Below are positions 1 through 8,192 of a stretch of DNA of 34,570 nt, one piece after another. The stretch is from a virus: positions 1-34,570 of the IMG/VR virus record IMGVR_UViG_3300031951_000649; one strand, written 5' to 3'. Position 1 is the stretch's first letter; the number at the start of each line of letters is the position of its first letter. A program made the translations under genes and the position numbers. A model generated the notes under the pieces. That model saw nothing but the letters and a program-made list of their open reading frames with translations. It searched no databases and had not been told where the DNA came from.

Positions 1-1505
1 GTGCTTACTATGTTGGTGGTCCTTTAGGAAGTGCCGTAGCAAGTGCTGGTATTTCAGCAGCACAAGGTAATGACATTGAAGACATCGCTAGAGATGCTGC
101 TGTTTCGTATGTTGCAGGTCAAGTTGGGGGTGAAGTCGGCGGTGCTGTTGCGGGTGAAACAGGTTCACAGTTAGCGGGTAACTTAGCACAAGGCGGAACA
201 TCTGGTGCAACAAGTGCTGTGTTGTCTGGAAGAGACCCAGTAACAGGATTATTGTCTGGTGTTACCAATGCTGGTATTAGTGCCGGTGTCGGCTCAGTCG
301 TAGATGCAGGAGCAAACTTATTTAATCAAACAAATACAGGAAGTACAGGTATGGATGAACTATTTAATACTACCGGCGAAGACTTTAACATGGGCGGCAT
401 ATTTAGCGGCACAGGTGAAGACTTTAACATGGGTGGTAATCCTAACATTATCCCCGGCGAACTTGGGGACATCTTTCAAGACGCTCAAGGTAACATTATT
501 CTGTCTTCCGGCTCTGACATTCAAGCTGCACAGTCTCTTGGTTTAGATTCTACCGCATTAACTAACTATGCTAAACAGTTCGGGACTCAAGCTCTTAGAG
601 CGTTATTAGGCACTAGAGGCGGTACAGGCGGAACTGCTGGCGGTGCAGGCACACAAGGAGGTTTGCTTGGTGCTGGTGCTAACTATTTCTTGTCTGACGC
701 AGCTCGTAGAGCAATTCAATCTGCATCACAGCAGTCAGCTCAACAGCAGTTAGAAGCTACTCGCAGAGCAGAACAGTTTGCTACATTTAAACCTGTTGGC
801 GTAACTACCGCTTTTGGTCAGTCTAACTTTGGCTTTGACCCAACAACAGGACAGCTCGTATCAGCAGGATACACTGCTACTCCCGAAGTGGCTGCACAGC
901 GTCAGCGTCTCTTTACTCTCGGTGCTGAAGCACTGCCAACTACTGCAGACACCACTGCATTACAACAACAATATCTTGAGCAACAGCGTGGCTTATTAGC
1001 TCCAAGTCGTGAACAACAACTAGCTCAGTTGCGTAATCGTCAATATCAGCGTGGAACCACTGGTTTAGCTACTGGTGGAACTGTAGCTGGATACGCTCCC
1101 AATGCTGCTGGTTTAATGGCTACAAATCCTGAGATGGCTGCTTATTACAATGCACTTGCAAGAGAAGACGCTACTTTAGCAGCTAACGCTCCTACTTATG
1201 CTCAAGACTTGTTAAATAAGAGAATTGCTAGTGGAACTAATCTGTTTACTCAAGCTGGTGCATTAGAGACGATGGCACAACAGCCATTAACACTTGGAGC
1301 TGGTCTAGGCGCTCAAGCTGCTACAGCAGGGTCAAGAGCAGGACTATATGGATTAACAGGCGGACAAGGAGCTGCTCAGACTCAACTATATGGTAATGTT
1401 GCTGGTGCGTCAGGTCAACTAGGACAAGCTCAAGGACTGCTTACTGGTGTAAGTCCTTATTTACAGCAAGCTGGTAACTATGTACTTAATAATTGGTTAG
1501 CATAA
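1..1505 (+). CDS. Gly/Ala-rich internal virion protein candidate (5' end outside window)
   Basis: The frame is open from base 3 through the stop at 1505, so this is the last 500 residues of a longer gene; the GTG at 219 is an internal codon and not needed as a start. The protein is very rich in Gly, Ala, Gln and Thr. It has a Gly/Ala stretch at the left edge, a tandem motif GEDFNMGG seen twice (bases about 378-434), and a Gln/Ala/Arg-rich, probably helical part around bases 700-1020. Such composition is usual in podovirus internal virion or DNA-ejection proteins, which are packed in the capsid and enter the cell envelope with the DNA. The position just before two further large structural genes and the lysis cassette fits this. 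No enzymatic motif is visible. The role is inferred from composition and order; a tail-associated protein is the main alternative. Confidence 0.6.
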   Translation, partial: AYYVGGPLGSAVASAGISAAQGNDIEDIARDAAVSYVAGQVGGEVGGAVAGETGSQLAGNLAQGGTSGATSAVLSGRDPVTGLLSGVTNAGISAGVGSVVDAGANLFNQTNTGSTGMDELFNTTGEDFNMGGIFSGTGEDFNMGGNPNIIPGELGDIFQDAQGNIILSSGSDIQAAQSLGLDSTALTNYAKQFGTQALRALLGTRGGTGGTAGGAGTQGGLLGAGANYFLSDAARRAIQSASQQSAQQQLEATRRAEQFATFKPVGVTTAFGQSNFGFDPTTGQLVSAGYTATPEVAAQRQRLFTLGAEALPTTADTTALQQQYLEQQRGLLAPSREQQLAQLRNRQYQRGTTGLATGGTVAGYAPNAAGLMATNPEMAAYYNALAREDATLAANAPTYAQDLLNKRIASGTNLFTQAGALETMAQQPLTLGAGLGAQAATAGSRAGLYGLTGGQGAAQTQLYGNVAGASGQLGQAQGLLTGVSPYLQQAGNYVLNNWLA

Positions 1506-1514
1506 GGAATAATC

Positions 1515-2624
1515 ATGGCAGATATGTTCGATAAAGAAGAGTTAAGTATTGTTGGTGGTTTGTTTCCTAATACCTTAGCTATTGCTGAAGCAGAAAAGCT
1601 AGGACAGCAAGAAGCTGCTTATAAGCGGTTTAGCGGTGCTGCTGGCACACAGAATCCTTTTGGTGGTCTTGCTGGTCTATCAGGAATGTTTGGCACTGCT
1701 GCAGGGCAGGAGTTGCGTGGTTTAGCTGGCGCACAAAGCCCAACAATGCAGTTAGTGTCTTTGCGTGACCAAGCTGCTAAACAGTTTGATACTAGCACTC
1801 CTGAAGGATTAGTACAGATGGCTCAGTTCTTAAATCAGCAAGGCGATGCCGCTGGCGCAAGACAGGCTATTATGGTGGCACAAGGTCAACAACAACGCAT
1901 GGCGTCACTTACTAAAACAGGTGCAGAAACAATTCGTGCTTTGCGTGAAAAAGACCCTGAGATTATTAGGCTACAAAACACACGAGATGCTTTAGAACAA
2001 CAATTTGGTCCTACAGACCGTCGAGTAGTTGAACTTAATAAGATTATTGAAGGCAAGTCTAAAGCAGGGCAAACAACAATTACTATGCCAGACACTCGTG
2101 GTAAAGCATTTGAAGCTGCTGACCCAGAGGCGTTAAAAGAAGTTCGCAAAGAAGCAAGAGCAGCCTCTGGTCAATTGAGTTTAATTACCCAAGCTCGTGA
2201 AAACTTACCGACTGCCGTTGTTGGTCAAGGATTACCTACAATTATTCGTGGTTTAAATACTCAGTTAGCTCCTTTAGGTATCAATACGGAACAGGTTGCT
2301 AATACTCGTAACTTAGAACAAGCCCTCAAGAGTATTATTGCACAAGGTATTAAACAGTACGGTGCTAACCCGTCTACAGTTGACTTGCAATTTGCCGTGT
2401 CTGCCGCTGCCGATATTAAAGACCCGATTCAGGCAATTAGCGCTACTTTAAATTATTTAGAGAAAAGAGCTAAAGGAAGTATTAACAAAGCAGATGCTGC
2501 TGAACAATACTTATTGCAAAAAGGAAATCTTGCTGGATTTGAAAGGCAATGGACTGAGTCACAGACTGTTTCTAAGCCAAAAACCCGTACTTTGAAATCT
2601 GGTCTTGTTGTAACAGAGGAATAA
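1515..2624 (+). CDS. Putative internal virion / ejection protein (369 aa)
   Basis: ATG at 1515 follows an AAGGAA ribosome site and lies 9 bases after the preceding stop. The product is 369 aa, soluble-looking, and rich in Ala, Gln and Leu. The N-terminal third has Gly-rich patches (residues about 40-70). The middle is charged and likely helical (about 95-170), and the C-terminal half looks like an ordinary folded domain. No signal peptide, membrane span or catalytic motif is obvious. It lies between two Gly/Ala-rich large proteins in the same operon, the usual place for the set of ejection proteins in short-tailed phages. I do not recognise a named family, so the structural role is inferred from context. 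Confidence 0.55.
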   Translation: MADMFDKEELSIVGGLFPNTLAIAEAEKLGQQEAAYKRFSGAAGTQNPFGGLAGLSGMFGTAAGQELRGLAGAQSPTMQLVSLRDQAAKQFDTSTPEGLVQMAQFLNQQGDAAGARQAIMVAQGQQQRMASLTKTGAETIRALREKDPEIIRLQNTRDALEQQFGPTDRRVVELNKIIEGKSKAGQTTITMPDTRGKAFEAADPEALKEVRKEARAASGQLSLITQARENLPTAVVGQGLPTIIRGLNTQLAPLGINTEQVANTRNLEQALKSIIAQGIKQYGANPSTVDLQFAVSAAADIKDPIQAISATLNYLEKRAKGSINKADAAEQYLLQKGNLAGFERQWTESQTVSKPKTRTLKSGLVVTEE

Positions 2625-2625
2625 T

Positions 2626-4458
2626 ATGCCAACATACACCATTAATGGTCGTAAATTTACAAGTCAAGAACCTTTATCTGATTTAGATTTAGAAGAACTA
2701 GCAACATCGGCAGGTATAACTCCTCCTGCTGCTCCTCCATCAACAATGCAACAATTAGGTTCTGCTTTTGTTGAACAATTACCAGCTATTGGTGCAGTAG
2801 TGGCTCCGGTGGCAGCAACACTGGCAACAGGCGGTATTGGATTACCAGTCGCATTAGGAACTGCAGGTGCTGGTGCTGCTGCTGGTGAAACTTTAAAACA
2901 AATGATTCAGGGACAAGAACAGCCTAATATTCCTCGTATTGGTCAAGAAGCTGCTTTAGCAGTTGCCGGCGAAGGCTTTGGACAAGCATTAGTTCCTGCT
3001 ATCCGAGGTGCTGTAGGATTAACAAAAGGAGTATTAGGACTACCTCAACAGACTGCAAGACAGTTAGCGACATTGGAAGAACGCCAAGCTGCTCAACAGT
3101 TGTTACAACAGCAAGGTGCTACTTTATCTGCTGGACAAGTAGGCGGTCCTGCTTCTCAATTATTTGAAGGAATGACTCGTGCGGGTTTAGGTGAAGGAGC
3201 TTTTGCTGCTAACCAAAAAGCAATCGGAACTGCATTACAGAATGAAAAGAATGCTATTGTAAACAGTATTGGAGATGCTAACTTAGATGCTGTCGAAGCT
3301 GGGAAGTTACTAACAACAACTTTAGATGAAGCAGGTACTGTCTTTTCTAATAAGATTTCACCTTTTTATGAAAGAGTATTAGATAAAAAAGGTAAGTCGG
3401 TAATGGTCGATACTGCTCCAGTTGCTACAGCTGCAAACAAAGTTGTAACCGAAGCAAAAGCATTGAGCGAATCAGGTAAAACAGCGATGGCATTAGACCC
3501 TGAAGATTTAGCACAATTAAATCGGTTTACAGACACAGCCGCAACCATGACTTTTAAACAGGCTCATGATTTCCGTTCAGGCTTATTACGACAAGCTCGT
3601 ATTTTGGAAACCAAGTATGGACAAGGTACTCCTTTAGCTAAAACAATCAACGACGCAGTAGATACTATTAATAAACAAATGGATTCAGCAGCATTGGAAA
3701 TGAACCCACAACTGCAGAAAGAATATCGTGCTGTGTCGGCTGAATATAAACGAGCAATGGGTACTCTATATGATGAAACTTTAGTTAAACTATTGCAAAA
3801 GAATCCAGAAAAGATTGGCGATGCTATTGGTCAATCGGGAAATATGACCGAAGCATTGAAAGTAAAGAAAGCATTAAGATTTGCAAAAGAACAAGGAATT
3901 AAAGGAACGGATGAAATATTTGATAATTTCTTGTCTGGTTATCTGCAGTCAACATTTAAATCAACTGGAGATGAAATTGGCTCATTTGCACGATTAGGTG
4001 ATAAGTTAGCGTCTGACCCACGCTTTAACCGTACATTCTACACTGTATTGGCAGATAAGCCAGTTGTGAAGGAAAATATTAAGAACCTTATTAGTGCCGC
4101 TAAAATTGCTGAACGGGAGAATAAGCCCACAATATTAAGTGGTATCTTCGGTACTGGCGCTCAGGGGGCTATTGTAACTGGTGCTGGAGCTGCTGCACTG
4201 GGTACACCTGTTGATATTATTGCTCAGATTGCCGCTGCTCAAGCTGGCGGTGCGTCCATTTTAACTAATAAAGCCGTTACCAATACTCTTTTGCGTGCTG
4301 AAGAACTTGCACAGAAAGTAGGACAAACTAAAGCGTATGAATATTTGTCACAATCCAAAGTGATTCAGAGATTCTTAGGACAAGAAGCGGTGAGAACAAC
4401 ACCAATCTCCCAAGGACTACTTAACATACCAACAGCACCACGGCTGTTTACACAATAA
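2626..4458 (+). CDS. Putative internal virion protein with hydrophobic Ala/Gly segment (610 aa)
   Basis: ATG at 2626 starts one base after the upstream stop and follows an AGAGGA ribosome site. The first 30 residues (MPTYTINGRKF followed by an acidic LSDLDLEELA helix) look like N-termini I associate with ejection-type phage proteins. Residues about 48-90 form a long Ala/Gly/Val hydrophobic stretch that could insert into a membrane. Residues about 130-450 are helical and charged. A second hydrophobic Ala/Gly stretch lies near residues 505-545. This pattern suits a protein that leaves the virion and lines or enters the cell envelope during DNA entry. No lytic transglycosylase motif is seen, so any peptidoglycan activity must come from elsewhere. 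Ejection role is an inference from composition and position. Confidence 0.55.
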   Translation: MPTYTINGRKFTSQEPLSDLDLEELATSAGITPPAAPPSTMQQLGSAFVEQLPAIGAVVAPVAATLATGGIGLPVALGTAGAGAAAGETLKQMIQGQEQPNIPRIGQEAALAVAGEGFGQALVPAIRGAVGLTKGVLGLPQQTARQLATLEERQAAQQLLQQQGATLSAGQVGGPASQLFEGMTRAGLGEGAFAANQKAIGTALQNEKNAIVNSIGDANLDAVEAGKLLTTTLDEAGTVFSNKISPFYERVLDKKGKSVMVDTAPVATAANKVVTEAKALSESGKTAMALDPEDLAQLNRFTDTAATMTFKQAHDFRSGLLRQARILETKYGQGTPLAKTINDAVDTINKQMDSAALEMNPQLQKEYRAVSAEYKRAMGTLYDETLVKLLQKNPEKIGDAIGQSGNMTEALKVKKALRFAKEQGIKGTDEIFDNFLSGYLQSTFKSTGDEIGSFARLGDKLASDPRFNRTFYTVLADKPVVKENIKNLISAAKIAERENKPTILSGIFGTGAQGAIVTGAGAAALGTPVDIIAQIAAAQAGGASILTNKAVTNTLLRAEELAQKVGQTKAYEYLSQSKVIQRFLGQEAVRTTPISQGLLNIPTAPRLFTQ

Positions 4459-4474
4459 TTAAGAATATGATTCC

Positions 4475-4927
4475 ATGTCCGACCAATTTGGGTTTATCGA
4501 AGGAGCAAAGTCTGTAACCAGTAGCATGGATGCCAGCCGTGAGGCTAGTAAGTCCATTACTAAGAGTATTGTCGATGTACAGAAGGACGCTGCAGCAGTA
4601 GCACAGCAAAAGGACCTAGAGCGTAAGAGACAAATACGAGAATCTCAGGTCTTTAAAGAGCAGTACTTCAAGAGAGCAATGATGGAATGGCAACGCCAAG
4701 AAACCATCCGTATCGAAGAAGCTAAAGTCAAAGCTGATTTCATTAAGAAGCATGGAGCTAAACGCTGGAGTGAAATCGAATCCATTAAACAAAAGATAGA
4801 GAAACAAGATAATGAACTTACGAGAGAGTTTAAACACGATTTGGCAAAGGTTCGTAGAGCAATGTTCATGTGCTATGCAGTGGCTGCGGTCATTGCTTGG
4901 TATCTAACTTGGGGGTATAAACAATAA
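4475..4927 (+). CDS. Coiled-coil protein with C-terminal membrane anchor
   Basis: A 150-aa protein with an N-terminal Ser/Ala-rich region, a long highly charged helix (about residues 45-128, rich in Lys, Glu, Arg and Gln) and one C-terminal membrane segment (about 130-146) ending in GYKQ. It is therefore a tail-anchored coiled-coil protein. Its stop overlaps the holin start by one base, which couples it to the lysis genes. By context it could take part in lysis as a spanin-like or holin-regulating protein, but classical inner-membrane spanins carry the anchor at the N-terminus, so the topology is reversed. I do not recognise a named family. Confidence 0.7.
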   Translation: MSDQFGFIEGAKSVTSSMDASREASKSITKSIVDVQKDAAAVAQQKDLERKRQIRESQVFKEQYFKRAMMEWQRQETIRIEEAKVKADFIKKHGAKRWSEIESIKQKIEKQDNELTREFKHDLAKVRRAMFMCYAVAAVIAWYLTWGYKQ

Positions 4928-5340
4928 TGTTACCATTAATGGCACTATTCGATGTTGGGATGAAAGTCCTAGATAAATTCATTCCTGACCCTGAAGCTAA
5001 GGCTAAGGCTCAGAAAGAGTTGCTACAGATGCAACAAGAAGGTAAGTTAGCTGAGTTAAACGCTGACAATATCGAGGCTCAAGAACTCACAAAGCGTCAA
5101 GAAGCAGACATGGCTAGTGATAGCTGGTTGTCGAAGAACATACGACCTATGACGCTAGTCTTTATTCTTCTTGTCTATTCTACCTTTGCTACGATGTCCG
5201 CATGGGACATTGAAGTCAACAACAACTATGTTGAACTACTAGGTCAATGGGGAATGCTGATTATGTCCTTCTATTTTGGCGGACGCACGCTTGAGAAGAT
5301 AATGGATATGAAGAAAGGTAAAGATGAACCTAAGCAATAA
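4927..5340 (+). CDS. Holin, GTA 3TM-holin type
   Basis: The 137-aa product starts with a short amphipathic helix (residues 1-17), then a conserved DKFIPDPEAKAKAQKE segment (16-31), a charged linker, the motif DSWLSKNIRP (65-74), and two clear membrane segments (about 74-92 and 102-118), followed by a basic tail. This order matches the family of 3TM holins first described in gene-transfer-agent release (PF11351 type), which form the inner-membrane lesion that times lysis. The ATG overlaps the preceding stop by one base, and the endolysin begins inside its 3' end, a classic lysis cassette. Family recognition is from memory of the motif. Confidence 0.85.
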   Translation: MLPLMALFDVGMKVLDKFIPDPEAKAKAQKELLQMQQEGKLAELNADNIEAQELTKRQEADMASDSWLSKNIRPMTLVFILLVYSTFATMSAWDIEVNNNYVELLGQWGMLIMSFYFGGRTLEKIMDMKKGKDEPKQ

Positions 5341-5758
5341 CTTTACCCTAGAAGAATTAACCCACTCTGAAGTAGCAGAGCGTAAAAACCTAGATAATAC
5401 CCCTAACGCCAGTGAGGTTGCTAATCTAACTCGTTTAGCAGCCTTGCTAGAGCAAGTTAGAACCCTCCTAAACAAGCCAATAATGATTAATTCTGGCTTT
5501 AGGTCTAAACCAGTCAATGACTCTGTCGGTAGCAAGGACACTAGCCAGCATAGGCTAGGTTGTGCTGCTGATATAAGAGTCCCCGGAATGACCCCTAAAC
5601 AGGTCGTAGAGGCGTGTTTAGCTTCGGATATACCCTTTGACCAAATCATCGAAGAATTCGGCTCTTGGACGCATATAAGCGTTCCTAACGCTACTTCTGA
5701 CAAGCCTCGTAGACAAGCCTTGATTATTGATAAGGCTGGCACTAGGAATTTTGTGTAA
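5324..5758 (+). CDS. Endolysin, peptidase M15A (D-Ala-D-Ala carboxypeptidase-like)
   Basis: The 144-aa product carries the full peptidase M15 signature. It has SGFRS at 57-61, the SxHxxGxAxD zinc motif at 74-83 (ligands His76 and Asp83), and the third ligand His117 in WTHISV. Such single-domain M15A proteins (PF08291 type) cut peptide bonds in peptidoglycan and serve as endolysins in many phages of Gram-negative bacteria. There is no signal peptide, so it needs the holin to reach the wall. The start lies 17 bases inside the holin gene and follows a GAAAGG ribosome site. It is the last gene of the rightward late operon before the convergent terminator. Confidence 0.92.
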   Translation: MNLSNNFTLEELTHSEVAERKNLDNTPNASEVANLTRLAALLEQVRTLLNKPIMINSGFRSKPVNDSVGSKDTSQHRLGCAADIRVPGMTPKQVVEACLASDIPFDQIIEEFGSWTHISVPNATSDKPRRQALIIDKAGTRNFV

Positions 5759-5800
5759 CACAATGTCGTTAGTTGTTAACATTTATTGACACTTTGTAAC

Positions 5801-5825
5801 AAAAAAGAACCCCGCCGAAGCGGGG
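5801..5825 (-). terminator. Rho-independent terminator for the leftward operon
   Basis: Read on the minus strand this is a 6-bp GC stem (CCCCGC / GCGGGG) closed by a TTCG tetraloop and followed by TTCTTTTTT. That is a textbook intrinsic terminator about 20 bases after the ribonucleotide reductase stop. On the plus strand the hairpin is preceded by the A-run and followed by CTATAAAG, so it should not stop rightward transcription well. Confidence 0.93.
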
Positions 5826-5846
5826 CTATAAAGACACACTTAGGGG

Positions 5847-7754
5847 TTAAATCTCACAGCCTCCTGCAGTACAGCTCAAAGTCTGAGCGCCTTCAACATT
5901 ATCGTCATACTCTTTAAAGTTCTCCCAGTCTACGGCATTGGGAACTAAGGCTTTTAACTTGTTGTAAGTCTCTTCATCACACTCTTCATAAGGTGCTTGT
6001 TTGTAAGTGCCACCATCCATCGGTAGGAAAGACACTCCAGTCACTTCATCGAAGTGCTTGAACACCCACGCACCGACATCCATCCATTCGTCTTCACGCA
6101 CTGAAATGGTAACAGATGGCTTATGCTCACAGTAGTGTCGCTGGAACAGTAGCCACAGGCGTAAGTGCTGAATCGCTGTTAAATCCTCACGCAACAGACC
6201 ACCCTCGTCTACCTTAACTGGAAAGCTAAAGACAGTAGTAGAGTCTGGTTTCAAATAGCAAGGCTCACCGACAAAGCCAGAGGAGAGCATAAACTGTGTT
6301 AATGGGTCTTTGTTATCAGCCCGAACACGCCGTATGTAATACTTGCTATGCTGAGGATGAATCCCAGAAGCAGTACTGCAAAGCTGAGAAACGGTTCCTT
6401 CTGGTTTGATAGCAGTAACCGCCACAGACTGATTAATACCAATAGCTGCAGCAAATTCAATATTAGTAGTAATAGCCACATCTCTTAGTTTCTCCAATCG
6501 TGCAGGTAAGTCCTCATCATCAGGATTGTTCAGTAATTTATTGTCACAGATACCAGTCATGGAGACACCCAATAGCGCCTCTTCCTTGGTGTTCTTTTCC
6601 CAAATCTTACGCAGATAAGGAAACTCTGTTAGCGATGCTTGGAATGTGCCAAGAATCGTTGCCAAGCGAATCTTATTCTCCAAGGTAGATACAGTATCGT
6701 AGCTACGAACAATACAACTGGAAAGATTACAAAACTGATAAGGACGAAGAATAATTTCGCTACAGGGATTAGTACCAAAAGCATAGGTTTCGTCTCTGCG
6801 ACCATTTTTTGCTGCCTGTTTCTGAGATGCTTCACGATTGAATATTCCTCGCTCACCAGAGTGTGATTCATAAATACTTGTCCATTCACGCATAAACTGA
6901 CCGATACTAGGTGTTTCGGCATAGGTGGCAGAGTTATTGGCTAAGGCTCGTTGTCCTTGACCATCCCACCAGTTACCTGCTTTAGCGTGTGCCATCTTGT
7001 CGTCGGACAAATCAGACAAGGAAATCATTGCACTGCGTCTGACTCCACCCACAACAACAACTTCCCCGATTTTGCACAGAATATCGTGACACTCAATGGA
7101 CGACAAACGACGACCAACCGCCCCTCTAAACTTGGCAATAGTGAACTTAAAAAGTTCTTCCAAAGGTCCGGGTCCAGAAGCACGACCTCCGAATACTTTG
7201 AGTCTAGCTCCGGCAGGTCTAACTTTGGATAAGTCATACCTTGGAACTTCACCAGAATATAATAAAGCAATGAGCTGTCTAAGTGATTTAGCCCATCCTT
7301 CTTTAGAATCCGACACCACAATAGTAGTTTGACTAGCAAACAACTGCTCAGGGACTTCAGGTAGTTTAGAAACATATTGTTGCTCCACAGAGAAACCGAC
7401 ACCAGTGCCACAGAGAAGAATGTACATCGCTTCGTCAAAGGCTTTGGGGTCATCAATTGGTAAATATGAACAGTTAAAAGCGGCAACATTCTGACGCTCC
7501 AGTGCTGGTCCTGCTGTCATCACGGCTCTCATCGATGGAACCACTTCCAGATTAACAACAGCAGTTTCTAATTCTTTTCTTAACTCAGGTGGTAATGTGT
7601 AGTTTTGTTTAGTTTTGAGATGCTCTGTCATAAAATCAAAGTATCTTGCTACTGTTTCACTCCAGTGTTCTCTGCGACCTTTATCGTCAAGATAGCGGCT
7701 GTATCGTGATTTAGCGATGAAGGTATTGTAGGGACTCATTGTGTATTGTGTCAT
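5847..7754 (-). CDS. nrdJ: Adenosylcobalamin-dependent ribonucleoside-triphosphate reductase (class II, monomeric)
   Basis: The 635-aa enzyme would reduce ribonucleoside triphosphates to deoxy forms using coenzyme B12, supplying dNTPs for phage replication. All key residues of the Lactobacillus-type monomeric enzyme are visible. Cys95 (FNCSYLP) and Cys342 (FCNLSS) form the substrate-side pair. Cys331 and Glu333 in NPCSEI are the thiyl cysteine and proton acceptor. Cys628 and Cys633 (SCTAGGCEI) are the C-terminal shuttle pair. The spacing Cys331-Cys342 (11) and Cys628-Cys633 (5) equals that of the bacterial reference (408/419 and 731/736, from memory). It is about 100 residues shorter than that enzyme. 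The start at 7754 is chosen by an AGGAAG ribosome site 8-9 bases upstream. It is the last gene of the leftward operon. Confidence 0.96.
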   Translation of the reverse strand: MTQYTMSPYNTFIAKSRYSRYLDDKGRREHWSETVARYFDFMTEHLKTKQNYTLPPELRKELETAVVNLEVVPSMRAVMTAGPALERQNVAAFNCSYLPIDDPKAFDEAMYILLCGTGVGFSVEQQYVSKLPEVPEQLFASQTTIVVSDSKEGWAKSLRQLIALLYSGEVPRYDLSKVRPAGARLKVFGGRASGPGPLEELFKFTIAKFRGAVGRRLSSIECHDILCKIGEVVVVGGVRRSAMISLSDLSDDKMAHAKAGNWWDGQGQRALANNSATYAETPSIGQFMREWTSIYESHSGERGIFNREASQKQAAKNGRRDETYAFGTNPCSEIILRPYQFCNLSSCIVRSYDTVSTLENKIRLATILGTFQASLTEFPYLRKIWEKNTKEEALLGVSMTGICDNKLLNNPDDEDLPARLEKLRDVAITTNIEFAAAIGINQSVAVTAIKPEGTVSQLCSTASGIHPQHSKYYIRRVRADNKDPLTQFMLSSGFVGEPCYLKPDSTTVFSFPVKVDEGGLLREDLTAIQHLRLWLLFQRHYCEHKPSVTISVREDEWMDVGAWVFKHFDEVTGVSFLPMDGGTYKQAPYEECDEETYNKLKALVPNAVDWENFKEYDDNVEGAQTLSCTAGGCEI

Positions 7755-7756
7755 TC

Positions 7757-7912
7757 TTATTTAACTTCCTGTTCTAGTTTATCGGCATATTCTTCAATCT
7801 TATCAGAAAACATTTGGACGATTTCTTCACTGCTAATATCCAGCAATTCTAGCAATGTGATTTCGTCCAATTCTTTAAGACGCTCTTTAATTTCGTGAAG
7901 CAGTAATGGCAT
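7757..7912 (-). CDS. Small acidic helical protein (51 aa)
   Basis: A short ORF filling the gap between DUF3310 and the reductase; it begins MPLLLHEIKERLKELDEI and ends KLEQEVK. It is rich in Leu, Glu, Lys and Ile with heptad-like spacing, so probably all helical. The start lies inside the upstream DUF3310 gene (26-base overlap), and its stop is 2 bases before the reductase start, as expected for an operon gene. The sequence type resembles short conserved phage proteins with a 'LLELL..SSEEIV' core that I have seen near replication genes, but no function is known to me. Confidence 0.7.
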   Translation of the reverse strand: MPLLLHEIKERLKELDEITLLELLDISSEEIVQMFSDKIEEYADKLEQEVK

Positions 7913-8192
7913 CTTTCTCTTTCTGAATAAGGTACTCTAAGTAGTGTTTGGCTTTCTCTAGGTCTTCAACTCCATTCTTAAATTTATAGCGAAGGATGTA
8001 TTTTACCACATTTCCAGCCCAGTAGTCAAGACCCCATTCTTCAATGATTTCCCAAGGCTGGTGAGCTTTCTTGTAGTGGCTACCGCCAACCTGCCTAGCA
8101 AGAACATCGCCGGGGTCTTCCATACCTGCTTCATAGGATGTCAACACTTCGTAACCATAGTGTGCTGGCATTGCAATTGGACTATCAGGCAT
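7887..8192 (-). CDS. DUF3310 family protein
   Basis: The 101-aa product has a variable N-terminus (about 32 residues) and then the conserved DUF3310 block: QVGGSHYK (34-41), QPWEIIEEWGLDYWAGNVVK, and a C-terminal helix in DLEKAKHYLEYLI. Proteins of this family (PF11753) are common among phage nucleotide and replication genes; a nucleotide-metabolism role is often suspected but unproven. It overlaps the upstream exonuclease gene by 8 bases and contains the start of the 51-aa gene in its 3' end. Confidence 0.88.
   Translation of the reverse strand: MPDSPIAMPAHYGYEVLTSYEAGMEDPGDVLARQVGGSHYKKAHQPWEIIEEWGLDYWAGNVVKYILRYKFKNGVEDLEKAKHYLEYLIQKEKDAITASRN

Noticed and set aside
5239-5763. 174-codon minus-strand open frame over the endolysin
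   Set aside because: It overlaps a complete M15 peptidase gene with all catalytic residues and shows no protein-like features or neighbours on that strand.
5786-5814. Rightward promoter starting with TTGACA in the convergent gap
   Set aside because: No -10 at 16-18 bases, only the GC terminator stem; no gene would be served.
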